DNA of 24,200 bases from a virus: positions 1 to 24,200 of the IMG/VR virus record IMGVR_UViG_3300042400_000452, one strand, 5' to 3'. Shown here piece by piece: positions 11,398 to 18,690 of the stretch; within the stretch, counting starts at the first letter, position 1, and each line of letters starts with the position of its first letter. Both the position numbers and the translations under genes were made by a program. The notes beneath the pieces are model-generated. The model had not been told where the DNA came from. It did no database searches and saw only the letters and a list, made by a program, of their open reading frames with translations.

Positions 11398-12406
11398 AAG
11401 GCAATTCCTGTTGATAGGCTAGTGCATCGTTCAATTGAATTTGCTGAACTTGCATTGGCTTGTTTAAAATTTCCAAACTTAACACTATCCCAAAGCCAGC
11501 GACAAATGATTTGCCTGCTGGAACTGTTGTTGATGGTGCTGTTGTTTGCGTGGTTGTATCTTGTGTTGTTGTTGCAACAGGCGCACTTGTCGTTGATGCC
11601 TGCGTTGTTGATTCCTGTGGCATTGCTTCGGCAGGCGGTGGCGGTGCTTCCTGTGGCGGTGGCGGCGGTGGTGCAGGCGGCGCACTTATAGGGCTTACAG
11701 GATTTACAGGGCTTGCCATATTCGTTGGGTTTGTTGCACTTTTGACGCAAGTGTTTGTCGTTTCTACCCAAGGATTTACTGTTGGCTGGCTGTATGGTGT
11801 CGCGCAAACCGTTATTTGCTGTTGCGATATTGAACCTATATAGCCATCCTGACACGCTAACGACCTTTCTTCAACTTTGGTTTGGCAGGTTGCAGGGGCG
11901 GCTTGGCACGACCTTGCAATTTCAAACCATCCTGAATCAACTGGTTCGCCGTATGGGTCTGAACAGTTTTGTTCCCTTTTAAATGTAACCGCGCCGATTT
12001 GGTTATCCCCACAACTTTGCCTTTCTTCGGTAACAACGCTGTAATTGCAAGTTGGCGGATTCGGCGTGCAATTATTAGAAGTTGTTGCCCAATCTGTGTA
12101 AGTTTGGCTTTGGCATTGATAAGTGCGGCTTTGATTGATTGAACCTGAATGATTAGGTTGGCAAGCAAGGCTTTGAAACTCCATGCGGTCTGAACAAGAC
12201 GGTTGAACAGGTTGCCCACATTCAGGAATAGTTGGGTAATACTGACACGCCAATTGCTGACACGCTTCAATAGTCGTTCCTTGTGCAACGCCAAGGCTTG
12301 AATAGACGGGGCGATTATTTTCCCACGCACCTGCATAACAATACGCTTCAGCATAGTTACTCCTTAGAATTAGGCAAAGGGGTAATAAGGACAAAATCCT
12401 TACCAT
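11255..12406 (-). CDS. Sec-exported protein with three Cys repeats and a proline-rich stalk
   Basis: From the ATG at 12406 the protein has 383 residues. It starts with a signal peptide (MVRILSLLPLCLILRSNY, then AEA before YCYAG). Three modules of about 45-50 residues follow, each with (E)xR/Q-S-L/C-A/C, a G-x-I/V turn, then C, W and C (SLACQPNHSGSINQ; QSCGDNQIGAVTF; SLACQDGYIGSISQ). Next comes a proline run (APPAPPPPPPQEAPPPP), a Thr/Ser/Gln-rich linker and a C-terminal domain with a hydrophobic FVAGFGIVLSLEIL. Disulfides and location outside the cytoplasm are likely. Function unknown. The signal-peptide codons overlap the previous gene by 50 bp, and the end overlaps the next gene by 143 bp. 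Confidence 0.65.
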   Translation of the reverse strand: MVRILSLLPLCLILRSNYAEAYCYAGAWENNRPVYSSLGVAQGTTIEACQQLACQYYPTIPECGQPVQPSCSDRMEFQSLACQPNHSGSINQSRTYQCQSQTYTDWATTSNNCTPNPPTCNYSVVTEERQSCGDNQIGAVTFKREQNCSDPYGEPVDSGWFEIARSCQAAPATCQTKVEERSLACQDGYIGSISQQQITVCATPYSQPTVNPWVETTNTCVKSATNPTNMASPVNPVSPISAPPAPPPPPPQEAPPPPAEAMPQESTTQASTTSAPVATTTQDTTTQTTAPSTTVPAGKSFVAGFGIVLSLEILNKPMQVQQIQLNDALAYQQELPYDIKQSQGILLELLTENTIVSDFWGISTDKWNNLYRHNNLQPSYSGD

Positions 12407-12836
12407 AAATTTCAGCAAACCATTCGGGGTGTAAATCATACCAAGCCTTTCGCGCCGCATCGCCAATCGCCCCACCAATAGGGCAAGGTGAACCTGACAT
12501 TTCCATTGCCACCCAATTTTCATGGGTTGCCGCACACGCTAACGAAACTGCCGCTACTTTTAAGCCACTATCACTTAAAAACTTTGCCCATCGCAAACGC
12601 ACGCAATTATTATCCGTAATCATTGTGCCGCCTGCAACAGAAAAAACACCGCCATTGACCGCACCACTTACACCAATGCCGCAAACATCTTGGCTAAAGG
12701 CTGACATGGATGGTGCTATTGCACTTGATACTGGTTGCCCTTTGTAATTTATTGTTGTTTCATCGGCATAAGCAGAACTATATGCCAATAAACCGCCAAT
12801 AATTAAACCTAAAGTTAAATATAAAATCTGTTTCAT
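12357..12836 (-). CDS. Exported phage protein of unknown function
   Basis: A 159-residue protein with a Sec signal peptide (MKQILYLTLGLIIGGLLAYS, then SAYA before DETT). The mature part is Gly/Ala/Ser-rich (SAIAPSMSAFSQDVCGIGVS, then GGVFSVAGGTMITDNNCVRL) with C residues near 52, 78, 100 and 118 and a conserved-looking MSGSPCPIGGAIGDAARKAW. I recall the MSAFSQD plus GSPCP pattern from other phage genomes, always as hypothetical. It lies between fibre and lysis genes; a periplasmic role late in infection is the cautious reading. Its start overlaps the previous stop (ATGA). Confidence 0.7.
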   Translation of the reverse strand: MKQILYLTLGLIIGGLLAYSSAYADETTINYKGQPVSSAIAPSMSAFSQDVCGIGVSGAVNGGVFSVAGGTMITDNNCVRLRWAKFLSDSGLKVAAVSLACAATHENWVAMEMSGSPCPIGGAIGDAARKAWYDLHPEWFAEIYGKDFVLITPLPNSKE

Positions 12837-13072
12837 TTTAAAATGCCCCTACGGTTTTCTAATATATCAAACAGTTTTGAAATCATATCTTTCAATTCTT
12901 TTACATCTTCACGATAATCATCTTTAGCAACATATTCTTTTGGCAATTCTTCACGCAATTTAGCCAAATCTGCTTTTAATTCTTTAACAGCCGCCCACAA
13001 TTCGCGTAAAAACCAACCAAGGATTAACCCTGCGGATGAAAATAAAAGGTTAAGTAATGATTGGGTGTCCAT
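12833..13072 (-). CDS. Small membrane protein with coiled-coil tail
   Basis: A 79-residue protein: one N-terminal membrane helix (SLLNLLFSSAGLILGWFLRE, residues 5-24) followed by a charged helix (KELKADLAKLREELPKEYVA and on). The text EYVAKDDYREDVKELKDMIS is typical of small phage proteins next to holin genes. It could be a second holin or a holin modulator; the sequence cannot decide. AAGG precedes the ATG by about seven bases. Confidence 0.65.
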   Translation of the reverse strand: MDTQSLLNLLFSSAGLILGWFLRELWAAVKELKADLAKLREELPKEYVAKDDYREDVKELKDMISKLFDILENRRGILK

Positions 13073-13090
13073 GATTATGCCTTGTTAATT

Positions 13091-13435
13091 TTATATAGTT
13101 ACAACAGGTGTTGGTTGTGGTTGCCAAGGCAATGGTGGTGATTCTAATTGCTGTTGGCTTAATAATGATTGATTGACGCTATTTTTATATTGTTCAATCA
13201 CTACTAATGGCGTGTATGTATCAATCCAACCTAAAACAATTTCTTCAGTTAATTGGTCAAATGGCACAAATGATGAACCTGCTATTGTTGGAACATAGGT
13301 CATTGCAGGGCATGAAGTTGTATAAGTATCTTCCGTTCCTATTAAACTCCAATAAATGTTATAAACAACATTAACTTCGCCGTCTAATTCTTTATAAGCC
13401 TGAATAGAACTAATTTTTTTTGTATAAGTAATCAT
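13091..13435 (-). CDS. Fibre-linked small protein (DUF7936-like)
   Basis: A 114-residue protein: beta-rich N-terminus (VNVVYNIYWSLIGTEDTYTT), then a segment FVPFDQLTEEIVLGWIDTYT near 56-75, and a proline-rich end (PPLPWQPQPTP). The F-x-PF/Y-x-x-LTEE-x-V-x-x-W motif recurs in small proteins found beside fibre genes of aquatic phages. Its ATG overlaps the fibre stop (ATGA). A role in fibre assembly or as a fibre subunit is inferred from linkage only. Confidence 0.6.
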   Translation of the reverse strand: MITYTKKISSIQAYKELDGEVNVVYNIYWSLIGTEDTYTTSCPAMTYVPTIAGSSFVPFDQLTEEIVLGWIDTYTPLVVIEQYKNSVNQSLLSQQQLESPPLPWQPQPTPVVTI

Positions 13436-15444
13436 TTTTGACCTTTCAATTTAGCAATTTCAATCTTTAATTCTTCAATTTCTTTTCTTAATAAATTTAC
13501 ACCCTCAACAAGCAAAGGCGTAATTTTGTCGTAATTGATAGTTAGATAATCAAAATCTTGCTGTGTGCCATCTTCGTTAATTCTATTTAATGATTTATTT
13601 ATCGCAACAGCGTCAGGCAATATGGCTTGAACTTCCTGTGCAATTAACCCAATTTCTTCTTTGCCAACTTCAATATCCAATTCTAATTCTTTAACTTTGC
13701 TATTCCAGTTAAATCTATAAGTTGTAAGTTTGCTTAAAATATCTAATGATTCATTGCGAATTGGAATTAAGTTTTCTTTTAACCTGCGGTCTGACCAATA
13801 TGCTTGAACTAAGCCTGGACTATAAAAGTTTGTTCCCTCAACATAATAACGCCAACCGCCGCCTATATTTCTATGCACTCCAACAACACCGTCATTCATC
13901 ATTAAGGATTGCTGTCCATCAAATTCAATACCTTTCCATCCATTGCGTGAACCATCCACACGCCATGAACCATATGAACCATTATTTGGATAAAAATGTG
14001 CGGCATTTAAAGGGGAATAAAGCCCTGAATAGTTTGGCATTTCAATCCATTCGCGGCTGTAATTTCGCACCGATGAATCTATGCGACCTGCTGTATTTAC
14101 GGTTTGTGAACCAATGTTTGCAGATGTAATAAAAGAATTCCATCCTTGCCAAGCATTGGCATCGCCATTTCTTGCCCTATATGAAATTCCAGTTGTGTTA
14201 TATCCAGCATTTATTTCTAAATCATATCCAGTATTAGCACTAAATCGTGCAATCGGCCCGGTATGAGGGGCATTAACAGAATAAGTAAATCCTGTGCTGT
14301 TTGTGGACATTGTGTCCGCATTTAGCGTAAATCCCTCATAAAACATAATGTTGCTAGGTTTGCTTGTAACGCCTGTCCATGCCACATTTGTAGCCGTTGC
14401 CGCGTTGCCTGTTACATTAATGCCCCAAGTGCCTGAATTTGTTACATAAGAAACACCTGCATCTGTTATTACAGAACCCCAAAGACGAATTTGCCTACCT
14501 GTTCCTGATGTTGTTTGTGTTCCAACAATGTTTAATCCTGTGCCAAATACAGCCGCACCAATTACGCCATCATTAGTATCAGTTTGATTAGTTGCGCCGT
14601 ATCTTGTATATATCCCTTGCGTAACTTGTATATTGCCAGTTTGATTGCCACCCGTTAAATTGCTTGCACTTGTAGCCGATGTAGCAGTTGTGGCTGTTGC
14701 CGCATTGCCTGTGCATGAACCCGAACTACCTGTGGTGTTTTGATTAAGCGTTGGAATGTCTGCCGCCACAATAGCGCGAAATGTTGGAACGCCTGCGCTT
14801 CCATTAGGTGCGGCTAAAACAAAGTTTGCGGTCTTGCTTGCATAAGGGTTTTGAGTGTCGCCATAACCTGCGGATAGACTAATAACAGGATTTTGACCAC
14901 CGCTTGATGCAACAGGGCTTGTTGCTGTAACGCCTAAAACACCGCTATTTGATATTGTTGGGTCTTGCGATGAACCATTGCCATGTGCAACAGATATGCC
15001 TGTGCCTGCTTGTATTGTTCTGCCAGCAATAGCACCTGAACCGTTTTGCGTAAAAAATCCTGCACCTGACAAATTTTCAATAGCAGTTAGTTTTGTGCTT
15101 AATCCAACAGATATATTGCCGCTTGTTGTTATAGGGCTGTTGCTAACTGTAACGCCTGTTAATGGCGTTATGCCAACGCTTGTAACTGTTCCTGAACCTG
15201 CGCCCGTTGCGTTTACCCAAGCCGTGCCGTTATAAGATAGGCTTTGACCATTGGTTGGTGAAGTTATAGTTACATCGCCAAGGGCTGACAATAAGCCAGC
15301 CCCAACTTGAACAACGGCTGTTCCGTTATTGATGTAAACCTTTCGGTCTGCCATATTAACGCCTAATTCACCCGATACTAATTCGGATGTGTTAGGCACT
15401 TTATTTGCGGTGTTACTGCGTTTTGGTTTTATCGTATTAGCCAT
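13432..15444 (-). CDS. Tail fibre with C-terminal S74 self-cleaving chaperone
   Basis: A 670-residue fibre. The N-terminus (MANTIKPKRSNTANKVPNTS, then LVSGELGVNMADRKVYINNG) is the attachment-type segment also seen in the next fibre upstream. The body is Gly/Ser/Thr-rich beta repeat with the familiar GNAATATTATSATSASNLTG phrase. From about 551 the Peptidase_S74 intramolecular chaperone begins: SDRRLKENL with S551 and K556 as the expected Ser-Lys pair, then EEIGLIAQEVQAILPDAV, LTINYDKITPLL and a final trimer coiled coil. In known members the chaperone helps the fibre trimerise and then cuts itself off just before the Ser. It is probably a receptor-binding or side fibre. Confidence 0.85.
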   Translation of the reverse strand: MANTIKPKRSNTANKVPNTSELVSGELGVNMADRKVYINNGTAVVQVGAGLLSALGDVTITSPTNGQSLSYNGTAWVNATGAGSGTVTSVGITPLTGVTVSNSPITTSGNISVGLSTKLTAIENLSGAGFFTQNGSGAIAGRTIQAGTGISVAHGNGSSQDPTISNSGVLGVTATSPVASSGGQNPVISLSAGYGDTQNPYASKTANFVLAAPNGSAGVPTFRAIVAADIPTLNQNTTGSSGSCTGNAATATTATSATSASNLTGGNQTGNIQVTQGIYTRYGATNQTDTNDGVIGAAVFGTGLNIVGTQTTSGTGRQIRLWGSVITDAGVSYVTNSGTWGINVTGNAATATNVAWTGVTSKPSNIMFYEGFTLNADTMSTNSTGFTYSVNAPHTGPIARFSANTGYDLEINAGYNTTGISYRARNGDANAWQGWNSFITSANIGSQTVNTAGRIDSSVRNYSREWIEMPNYSGLYSPLNAAHFYPNNGSYGSWRVDGSRNGWKGIEFDGQQSLMMNDGVVGVHRNIGGGWRYYVEGTNFYSPGLVQAYWSDRRLKENLIPIRNESLDILSKLTTYRFNWNSKVKELELDIEVGKEEIGLIAQEVQAILPDAVAINKSLNRINEDGTQQDFDYLTINYDKITPLLVEGVNLLRKEIEELKIEIAKLKGQK

Positions 15445-15483
15445 TTGGCATCCCTTTGTTTGCTATATAGCAGGGTTAAAAAA

Positions 15484-16683
15484 TTAGAATGTGCCGCCGT
15501 CAATAGTAATGCCGTCAAAGGTGGTTAGGTTAATAATTGAACCGCCTGTAATTGCCACATTGCTTGCCGATTGCGTGGACATTGTGCCAAGACCACTAAC
15601 TTGCGTATTGGTAATAGCAATGGCTTGTGCTGATAACGCTGTTAATTGACCTTGTGCATTTACGGTTGCTGACAAACTATTGCTTGCTGAACCATAAGAA
15701 CCTGCGGTAACGGATGTGTTAGTAATGCTAAATTCACCACCTGTTAGCGTTAAGCCTGTGCCTGCGGTGTATGTGCCTGCGCCACTAAATTGAACAAACG
15801 GAATTGGTGTTGTGCCTAATGTGCCGCCTGCGCTTGCAGTTGTAACCCAACCCGTGTCCGCTTGCGTTGTGCCATCTTCAATAAAGGTAAACGCATTTGG
15901 AACTTCAGCCCAAGCATCCATATCTAGTGAACGCGACCATGTGCTTGCCGCAACAACATAAATACCATTGTTTTGTGGCAATGTTTGGTTTTTAACCAAC
16001 ACCCTGTCGCCTGCAATAACAGCCACACCATCAATAGTTTGCGTGCCTGATAAAGTAATGTTGCCAGTTGTAGCCGCAACGCATGATGCTTTAGGGTCTA
16101 AACCTTGGGCAACGCTATCCACATATTGTTTAGTTGCCGCGTCTTGTGCTGATATTGGGTCTGCAAGACCTGTAATTTTAAAGCCACCAAAACCGTAATC
16201 AGCCGTTGGCGCGGTTAAATCGTTAATGTTTGCTGAAGTTGCGGCAGTAACAAGACCTTTAGCATTAACTGTTGTTTTTAAGAATGTTCCAACATTGCTA
16301 TTAACTGTTGCAAGCGTCAATGCTTCGCTATAATTAGCCGTTCCATCAAATGTGCCTGAAGCAGTCGCATCGCCTGTTAAAGCGATTGTGCGTGCTGTTT
16401 GCAGGGCTGTTGCTGTGCCTGCATTACCACTAACTGAACCTGTAATGGTGTTGCTGAATGTTTTAGTGCCACCAACGGTTTGTGTTGTTGATGTATCAAC
16501 AAATGCGCCGTTACCTGCAATAGCAATAATGCTAGTTGCTGAACCGCCTGAACCGCCTGTGCCTGTTCCGTAATAAAGTATATTGGTTGCTTCGTTAAAT
16601 GCTAACTCCGCGTTTTCCAATGATGTTGGTGCGCCTGCGCCACCACTACTTGCCCTGCGTTTAATTCGTATTGTATTTGACAT
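15484..16683 (-). CDS. Tail fibre protein, paralogous N-terminus
   Basis: A 399-residue fibre. MSNTIRIKRRASSGGAGAPT then LENAELAFNEATNILYYG parallels the start of the 670-residue fibre encoded next. Inner modules: GSVSGNAGTATALQTARTIA, a GFGGFKITGLADPISAQDAA segment followed by TKQYVDS, then VLVKNQTLPQNNGIYVV with AFTFIEDGTTQADTGWV, all common in aquatic phage fibres. It ends ITIDGGTF. There is no chaperone domain. It could form a hetero-fibre with its neighbours or be the shaft to which the S74 fibre is joined. Confidence 0.75.
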   Translation of the reverse strand: MSNTIRIKRRASSGGAGAPTSLENAELAFNEATNILYYGTGTGGSGGSATSIIAIAGNGAFVDTSTTQTVGGTKTFSNTITGSVSGNAGTATALQTARTIALTGDATASGTFDGTANYSEALTLATVNSNVGTFLKTTVNAKGLVTAATSANINDLTAPTADYGFGGFKITGLADPISAQDAATKQYVDSVAQGLDPKASCVAATTGNITLSGTQTIDGVAVIAGDRVLVKNQTLPQNNGIYVVAASTWSRSLDMDAWAEVPNAFTFIEDGTTQADTGWVTTASAGGTLGTTPIPFVQFSGAGTYTAGTGLTLTGGEFSITNTSVTAGSYGSASNSLSATVNAQGQLTALSAQAIAITNTQVSGLGTMSTQSASNVAITGGSIINLTTFDGITIDGGTF

Positions 16684-16696
16684 GATAATTCCTTAA

Positions 16697-16990
16697 TTAA
16701 AAATTGCCGCCATCGCTTATTTCAGTTTGATTAACATTATTCCATTGGTTTACACCAAACATAACCACATCGCGTGGTTGTATGCTTGACATAACAACAG
16801 GATAACCGCCGATAAAATCCCCACCATCCCTGCCTGCTACACCGCGATTGATTTGAACAACCTGCGTTGGTGTTGGGATAACTTCAAGATTGATGTTGTT
16901 TCCACCTTGAACATTTAGGCTTAAATTGTTAGCGTCTTGAACCGTAACGCTTGTGTTACTAGGAACAGTTTGCACATTCAATGTTGCCAT
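16697..16990 (-). CDS. Small fibre/baseplate protein
   Basis: A 97-residue protein with beta-repeat text (TVPSNTSVTVQDANNLSLNV, NINLEVIPTPTQVVQINRG) and an AGRDGGDFIGG turn. It ends with ISDGGNF, close to the ITIDGGTF end of the next fibre. Spacing of 13 bp to that gene and 8 bp to the one upstream shows a tight operon. Probably a small structural subunit of fibre or baseplate. Confidence 0.65.
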   Translation of the reverse strand: MATLNVQTVPSNTSVTVQDANNLSLNVQGGNNINLEVIPTPTQVVQINRGVAGRDGGDFIGGYPVVMSSIQPRDVVMFGVNQWNNVNQTEISDGGNF

Positions 16991-16998
16991 AAGCCCCC

Positions 16999-17493
16999 CT
17001 AAACTTTAACGATTGCGTCTGAACGCACAAGGAAAAGTAAAAAGATAATGTTATCTTCGGCAGGTGTCGCACCGCCACCCCTTGCAGGGAAACTTATTTT
17101 AATGCGCCCTGAAAAGCCTGCGCCGTTTATGCTATCAATGGCTAAACTTGGGTCGCTTGCAACGGCAATCCATGATGTATCATCAATCAATAAAGTAAAT
17201 GAACCCGTTGCATCAACGCGGTTGGTTATGCTTAATGGTATGGCTGTTGGTGTTGGGGTATAGTCGCCAATGTCAAATGAAAGCCCATAACGGGAATCTT
17301 GCACATTAGATAGCGTTCTGCGGATAATTTGTGCATCAATGGTTGCGCCTGTTAAATTTACAGGGGTTGTGCCATCTTCAGATGTTAATGACAAATTCCA
17401 ATAGGTTTTTTGCTGATAGACTAATTCGCCAGTAATGCATGGGTTGTCAAAACCCGAAACTTGAGTAATGCTGTTTTTGTTAAATACTGCCAT
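16999..17493 (-). CDS. Baseplate-type protein (BppU N-terminal-like, tentative)
   Basis: A 164-residue beta-rich protein. The part LVYQQKTYWNLSLTSEDGTT then PVNLTGATIDAQIIRR near 24-60 follows the pattern of baseplate upper protein N-terminal domains: a strand pair, a D/E-G turn, then V-x-L-T-G-A. It ends in strands rich in Ile and Phe (NIIFLLFLVRSDAIVKV). Such domains attach fibres or receptor-binding proteins to the tail tip. A structured hairpin (17502-17562) lies just before its GGGGAAAAAC ribosome site. Confidence 0.55.
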   Translation of the reverse strand: MAVFNKNSITQVSGFDNPCITGELVYQQKTYWNLSLTSEDGTTPVNLTGATIDAQIIRRTLSNVQDSRYGLSFDIGDYTPTPTAIPLSITNRVDATGSFTLLIDDTSWIAVASDPSLAIDSINGAGFSGRIKISFPARGGGATPAEDNIIFLLFLVRSDAIVKV

Positions 17494-17501
17494 GTTTTTC
17501 C

Positions 17502-17562
17502 CCTACAAGGTAATGACGCGCCGATGCCCTCACCGAAACGCGGTCTTATTTTATCTTGTAGG
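17502..17562 (-). promoter_or_regulatory. Structured intergenic RNA element
   Basis: The 89-bp gap before the 16999 gene holds an exact 8-bp inverted repeat: minus-strand CCTACAAG (17562-17555) pairs with CTTGTAGG (17509-17502). Inside, GACCGCG and CGCGTC can form a second stem with one bulged C. The outer stem ends directly at the GGGG of the ribosome site. There is no U-run, so processing or translational control is more likely than termination. Confidence 0.45.
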
Positions 17563-17582
17563 TTAAAGCATTGTATAACTAA

Positions 17583-18020
17583 TTAAACTGTTTGCCAATC
17601 TTCCTGCGGTTTAATTGACCAAACAATATCACCAGCAACAGGATAAACTGCATATTGGCGAACGGAATTTCTATATTGGTCAAAAGCCAATTTATTTGCT
17701 AAATATGGATTGCTTAAAGCAGGGTCGCTAACACTTGGAATTTGTGTCCAATCTGTTGCTTGCAATAAATTTGTTGCCGTTGTTTTATTATCATCTGCCG
17801 TTGGAACATAAGGCGATGGTGGCACATATTCAGCAATTGTTCCATAATCACCTGCAACACATTCGTCAAAGATTTGTTTTGAACTTGGGTTGCTTGTGTC
17901 TAAAGGATTGGCTGTAAATGGAACTATACCTAAATCATCTGTTGTAAAATCAACAAGACAATCTATTGTGCTATGTTCAGCATCTGACCAAATAGGATTT
18001 GTTACGCTTGTATAATTCAT
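17583..18020 (-). CDS. Tail assembly chaperone-like protein (Phage_tail_APC type)
   Basis: A 145-residue protein. The second half has the pattern of this family: NLLQATDWTQIPSVSDPAL, then FDQYRNSVRQYAVYPVAGDI, then WSIKPQEDW at the end. Such proteins often lie beside fibre genes and are annotated as tail or fibre assembly chaperones. The N-terminus (IWSDAEHSTIDCLVDF) is beta-rich and may bind a fibre tip. It follows the 18022 gene by one base. It may assist folding of the fibres encoded on either side. Confidence 0.65.
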   Translation of the reverse strand: MNYTSVTNPIWSDAEHSTIDCLVDFTTDDLGIVPFTANPLDTSNPSSKQIFDECVAGDYGTIAEYVPPSPYVPTADDNKTTATNLLQATDWTQIPSVSDPALSNPYLANKLAFDQYRNSVRQYAVYPVAGDIVWSIKPQEDWQTV

Positions 18021-18021
18021 A

Positions 18022-18417
18022 TTATGCTACCCTTAAAAAAAGTAATCCTTTACTATAATAAATGCCTGCTCCTGTATATGTCCCTAATGCTTTCCATGTT
18101 CCACTAACTGCTGAACCCCTAAATCCACCATTTGCTATTTGCTGGTTTACTGCCCCACCAGTTGTCGCCCATCCAGCCGAATCGTTAGCCTGAACCGCTA
18201 ATGCGGAATAATACAAACCCGAACCTGCATAATTTGTTCCAGCAGTAACCGCTACAAAATTGATTGCAGTTGATAAAAAAGCATAACTTCCAACTGCACC
18301 TGCCGCCAATCCTGCTGTTGCTGTTCCTACTGCCGCCGTTGTTACTGCGCCAGCCGCCGTTGTTTGAATTGTGCTATCTGGGAATTGAACCCCAGTACTT
18401 ACTAATGATGTTGGCAT
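18022..18417 (-). CDS. Short tail fibre protein
   Basis: A 131-residue protein. MPTSLVSTGVQFPDSTIQTT is a start common to aquatic phage fibres; after an Ala/Gly/Val-rich stretch (GAVTTAAVGTATAGLAAGAV) comes a C-terminal domain of strands with Trp/Tyr (GGFRGSAVSGTWKALGTYTG). It is probably a short fibre or tip subunit. No chaperone domain. Confidence 0.7.
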   Translation of the reverse strand: MPTSLVSTGVQFPDSTIQTTAAGAVTTAAVGTATAGLAAGAVGSYAFLSTAINFVAVTAGTNYAGSGLYYSALAVQANDSAGWATTGGAVNQQIANGGFRGSAVSGTWKALGTYTGAGIYYSKGLLFLRVA

Positions 18418-18427
18418 TTCTTACTCC

Positions 18428-18682
18428 TTAAATTGTTCCATTTGCGACAATATCGCTTAATGTTGTAAACACACCAGTTGAAGTTAATTTTCCAACATTT
18501 GTGCCATTATAATTAAAAAACAATGTTGTTCCACTAGGAATTATATTCCATCCACTAGCATTTGAAATAGAACCTGCTGTTGTCGCACTAGGAACTGTTC
18601 CTGTTATGCCCGATGCGCCATTTAACTGACCGCTTGTGTTTACATAATTTGCTAACTGACTTAAATTAAATGCTTGTGTCAT
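18428..18682 (-). CDS. Short tail fibre protein
   Basis: An 84-residue protein starting MTQAFNLSQLANYVNTSGQL, a phrase seen at the start of many short phage fibres, then GASGITGTVPSATTAGS and a C-terminal strand set (SGTTLFFNYNGTNVGKLTST) ending LSDIVANGTI. The gene sits 8 bp after the J-like gene's stop. It may be a trimmed fibre that adds a small tip domain. Confidence 0.7.
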   Translation of the reverse strand: MTQAFNLSQLANYVNTSGQLNGASGITGTVPSATTAGSISNASGWNIIPSGTTLFFNYNGTNVGKLTSTGVFTTLSDIVANGTI

Positions 18683-18690
18683 CTTATCCC

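Noticed and set aside
11422-11843. Plus-strand reading frames of 89 and 127 codons with Val/Gly-rich products
   Set aside because: They mirror the proline- and threonine-rich repeats of the minus-strand Cys-repeat gene and lack ribosome sites.
11394-11855. 153-codon minus-strand frame rich in Asn, Thr and Cys
   Set aside because: Composition looks like an off-frame reading of the proline/threonine linker. Its ATGA overlap with the next gene is noted as a possible frameshift clue, but it is not called as a gene.
13746-17263. Several plus-strand frames across the fibre genes
   Set aside because: They are antisense to clear fibre genes, begin without ribosome sites and have low-complexity Val/Pro/Leu composition expected from complementing Gly/Thr/Ala-rich codons.
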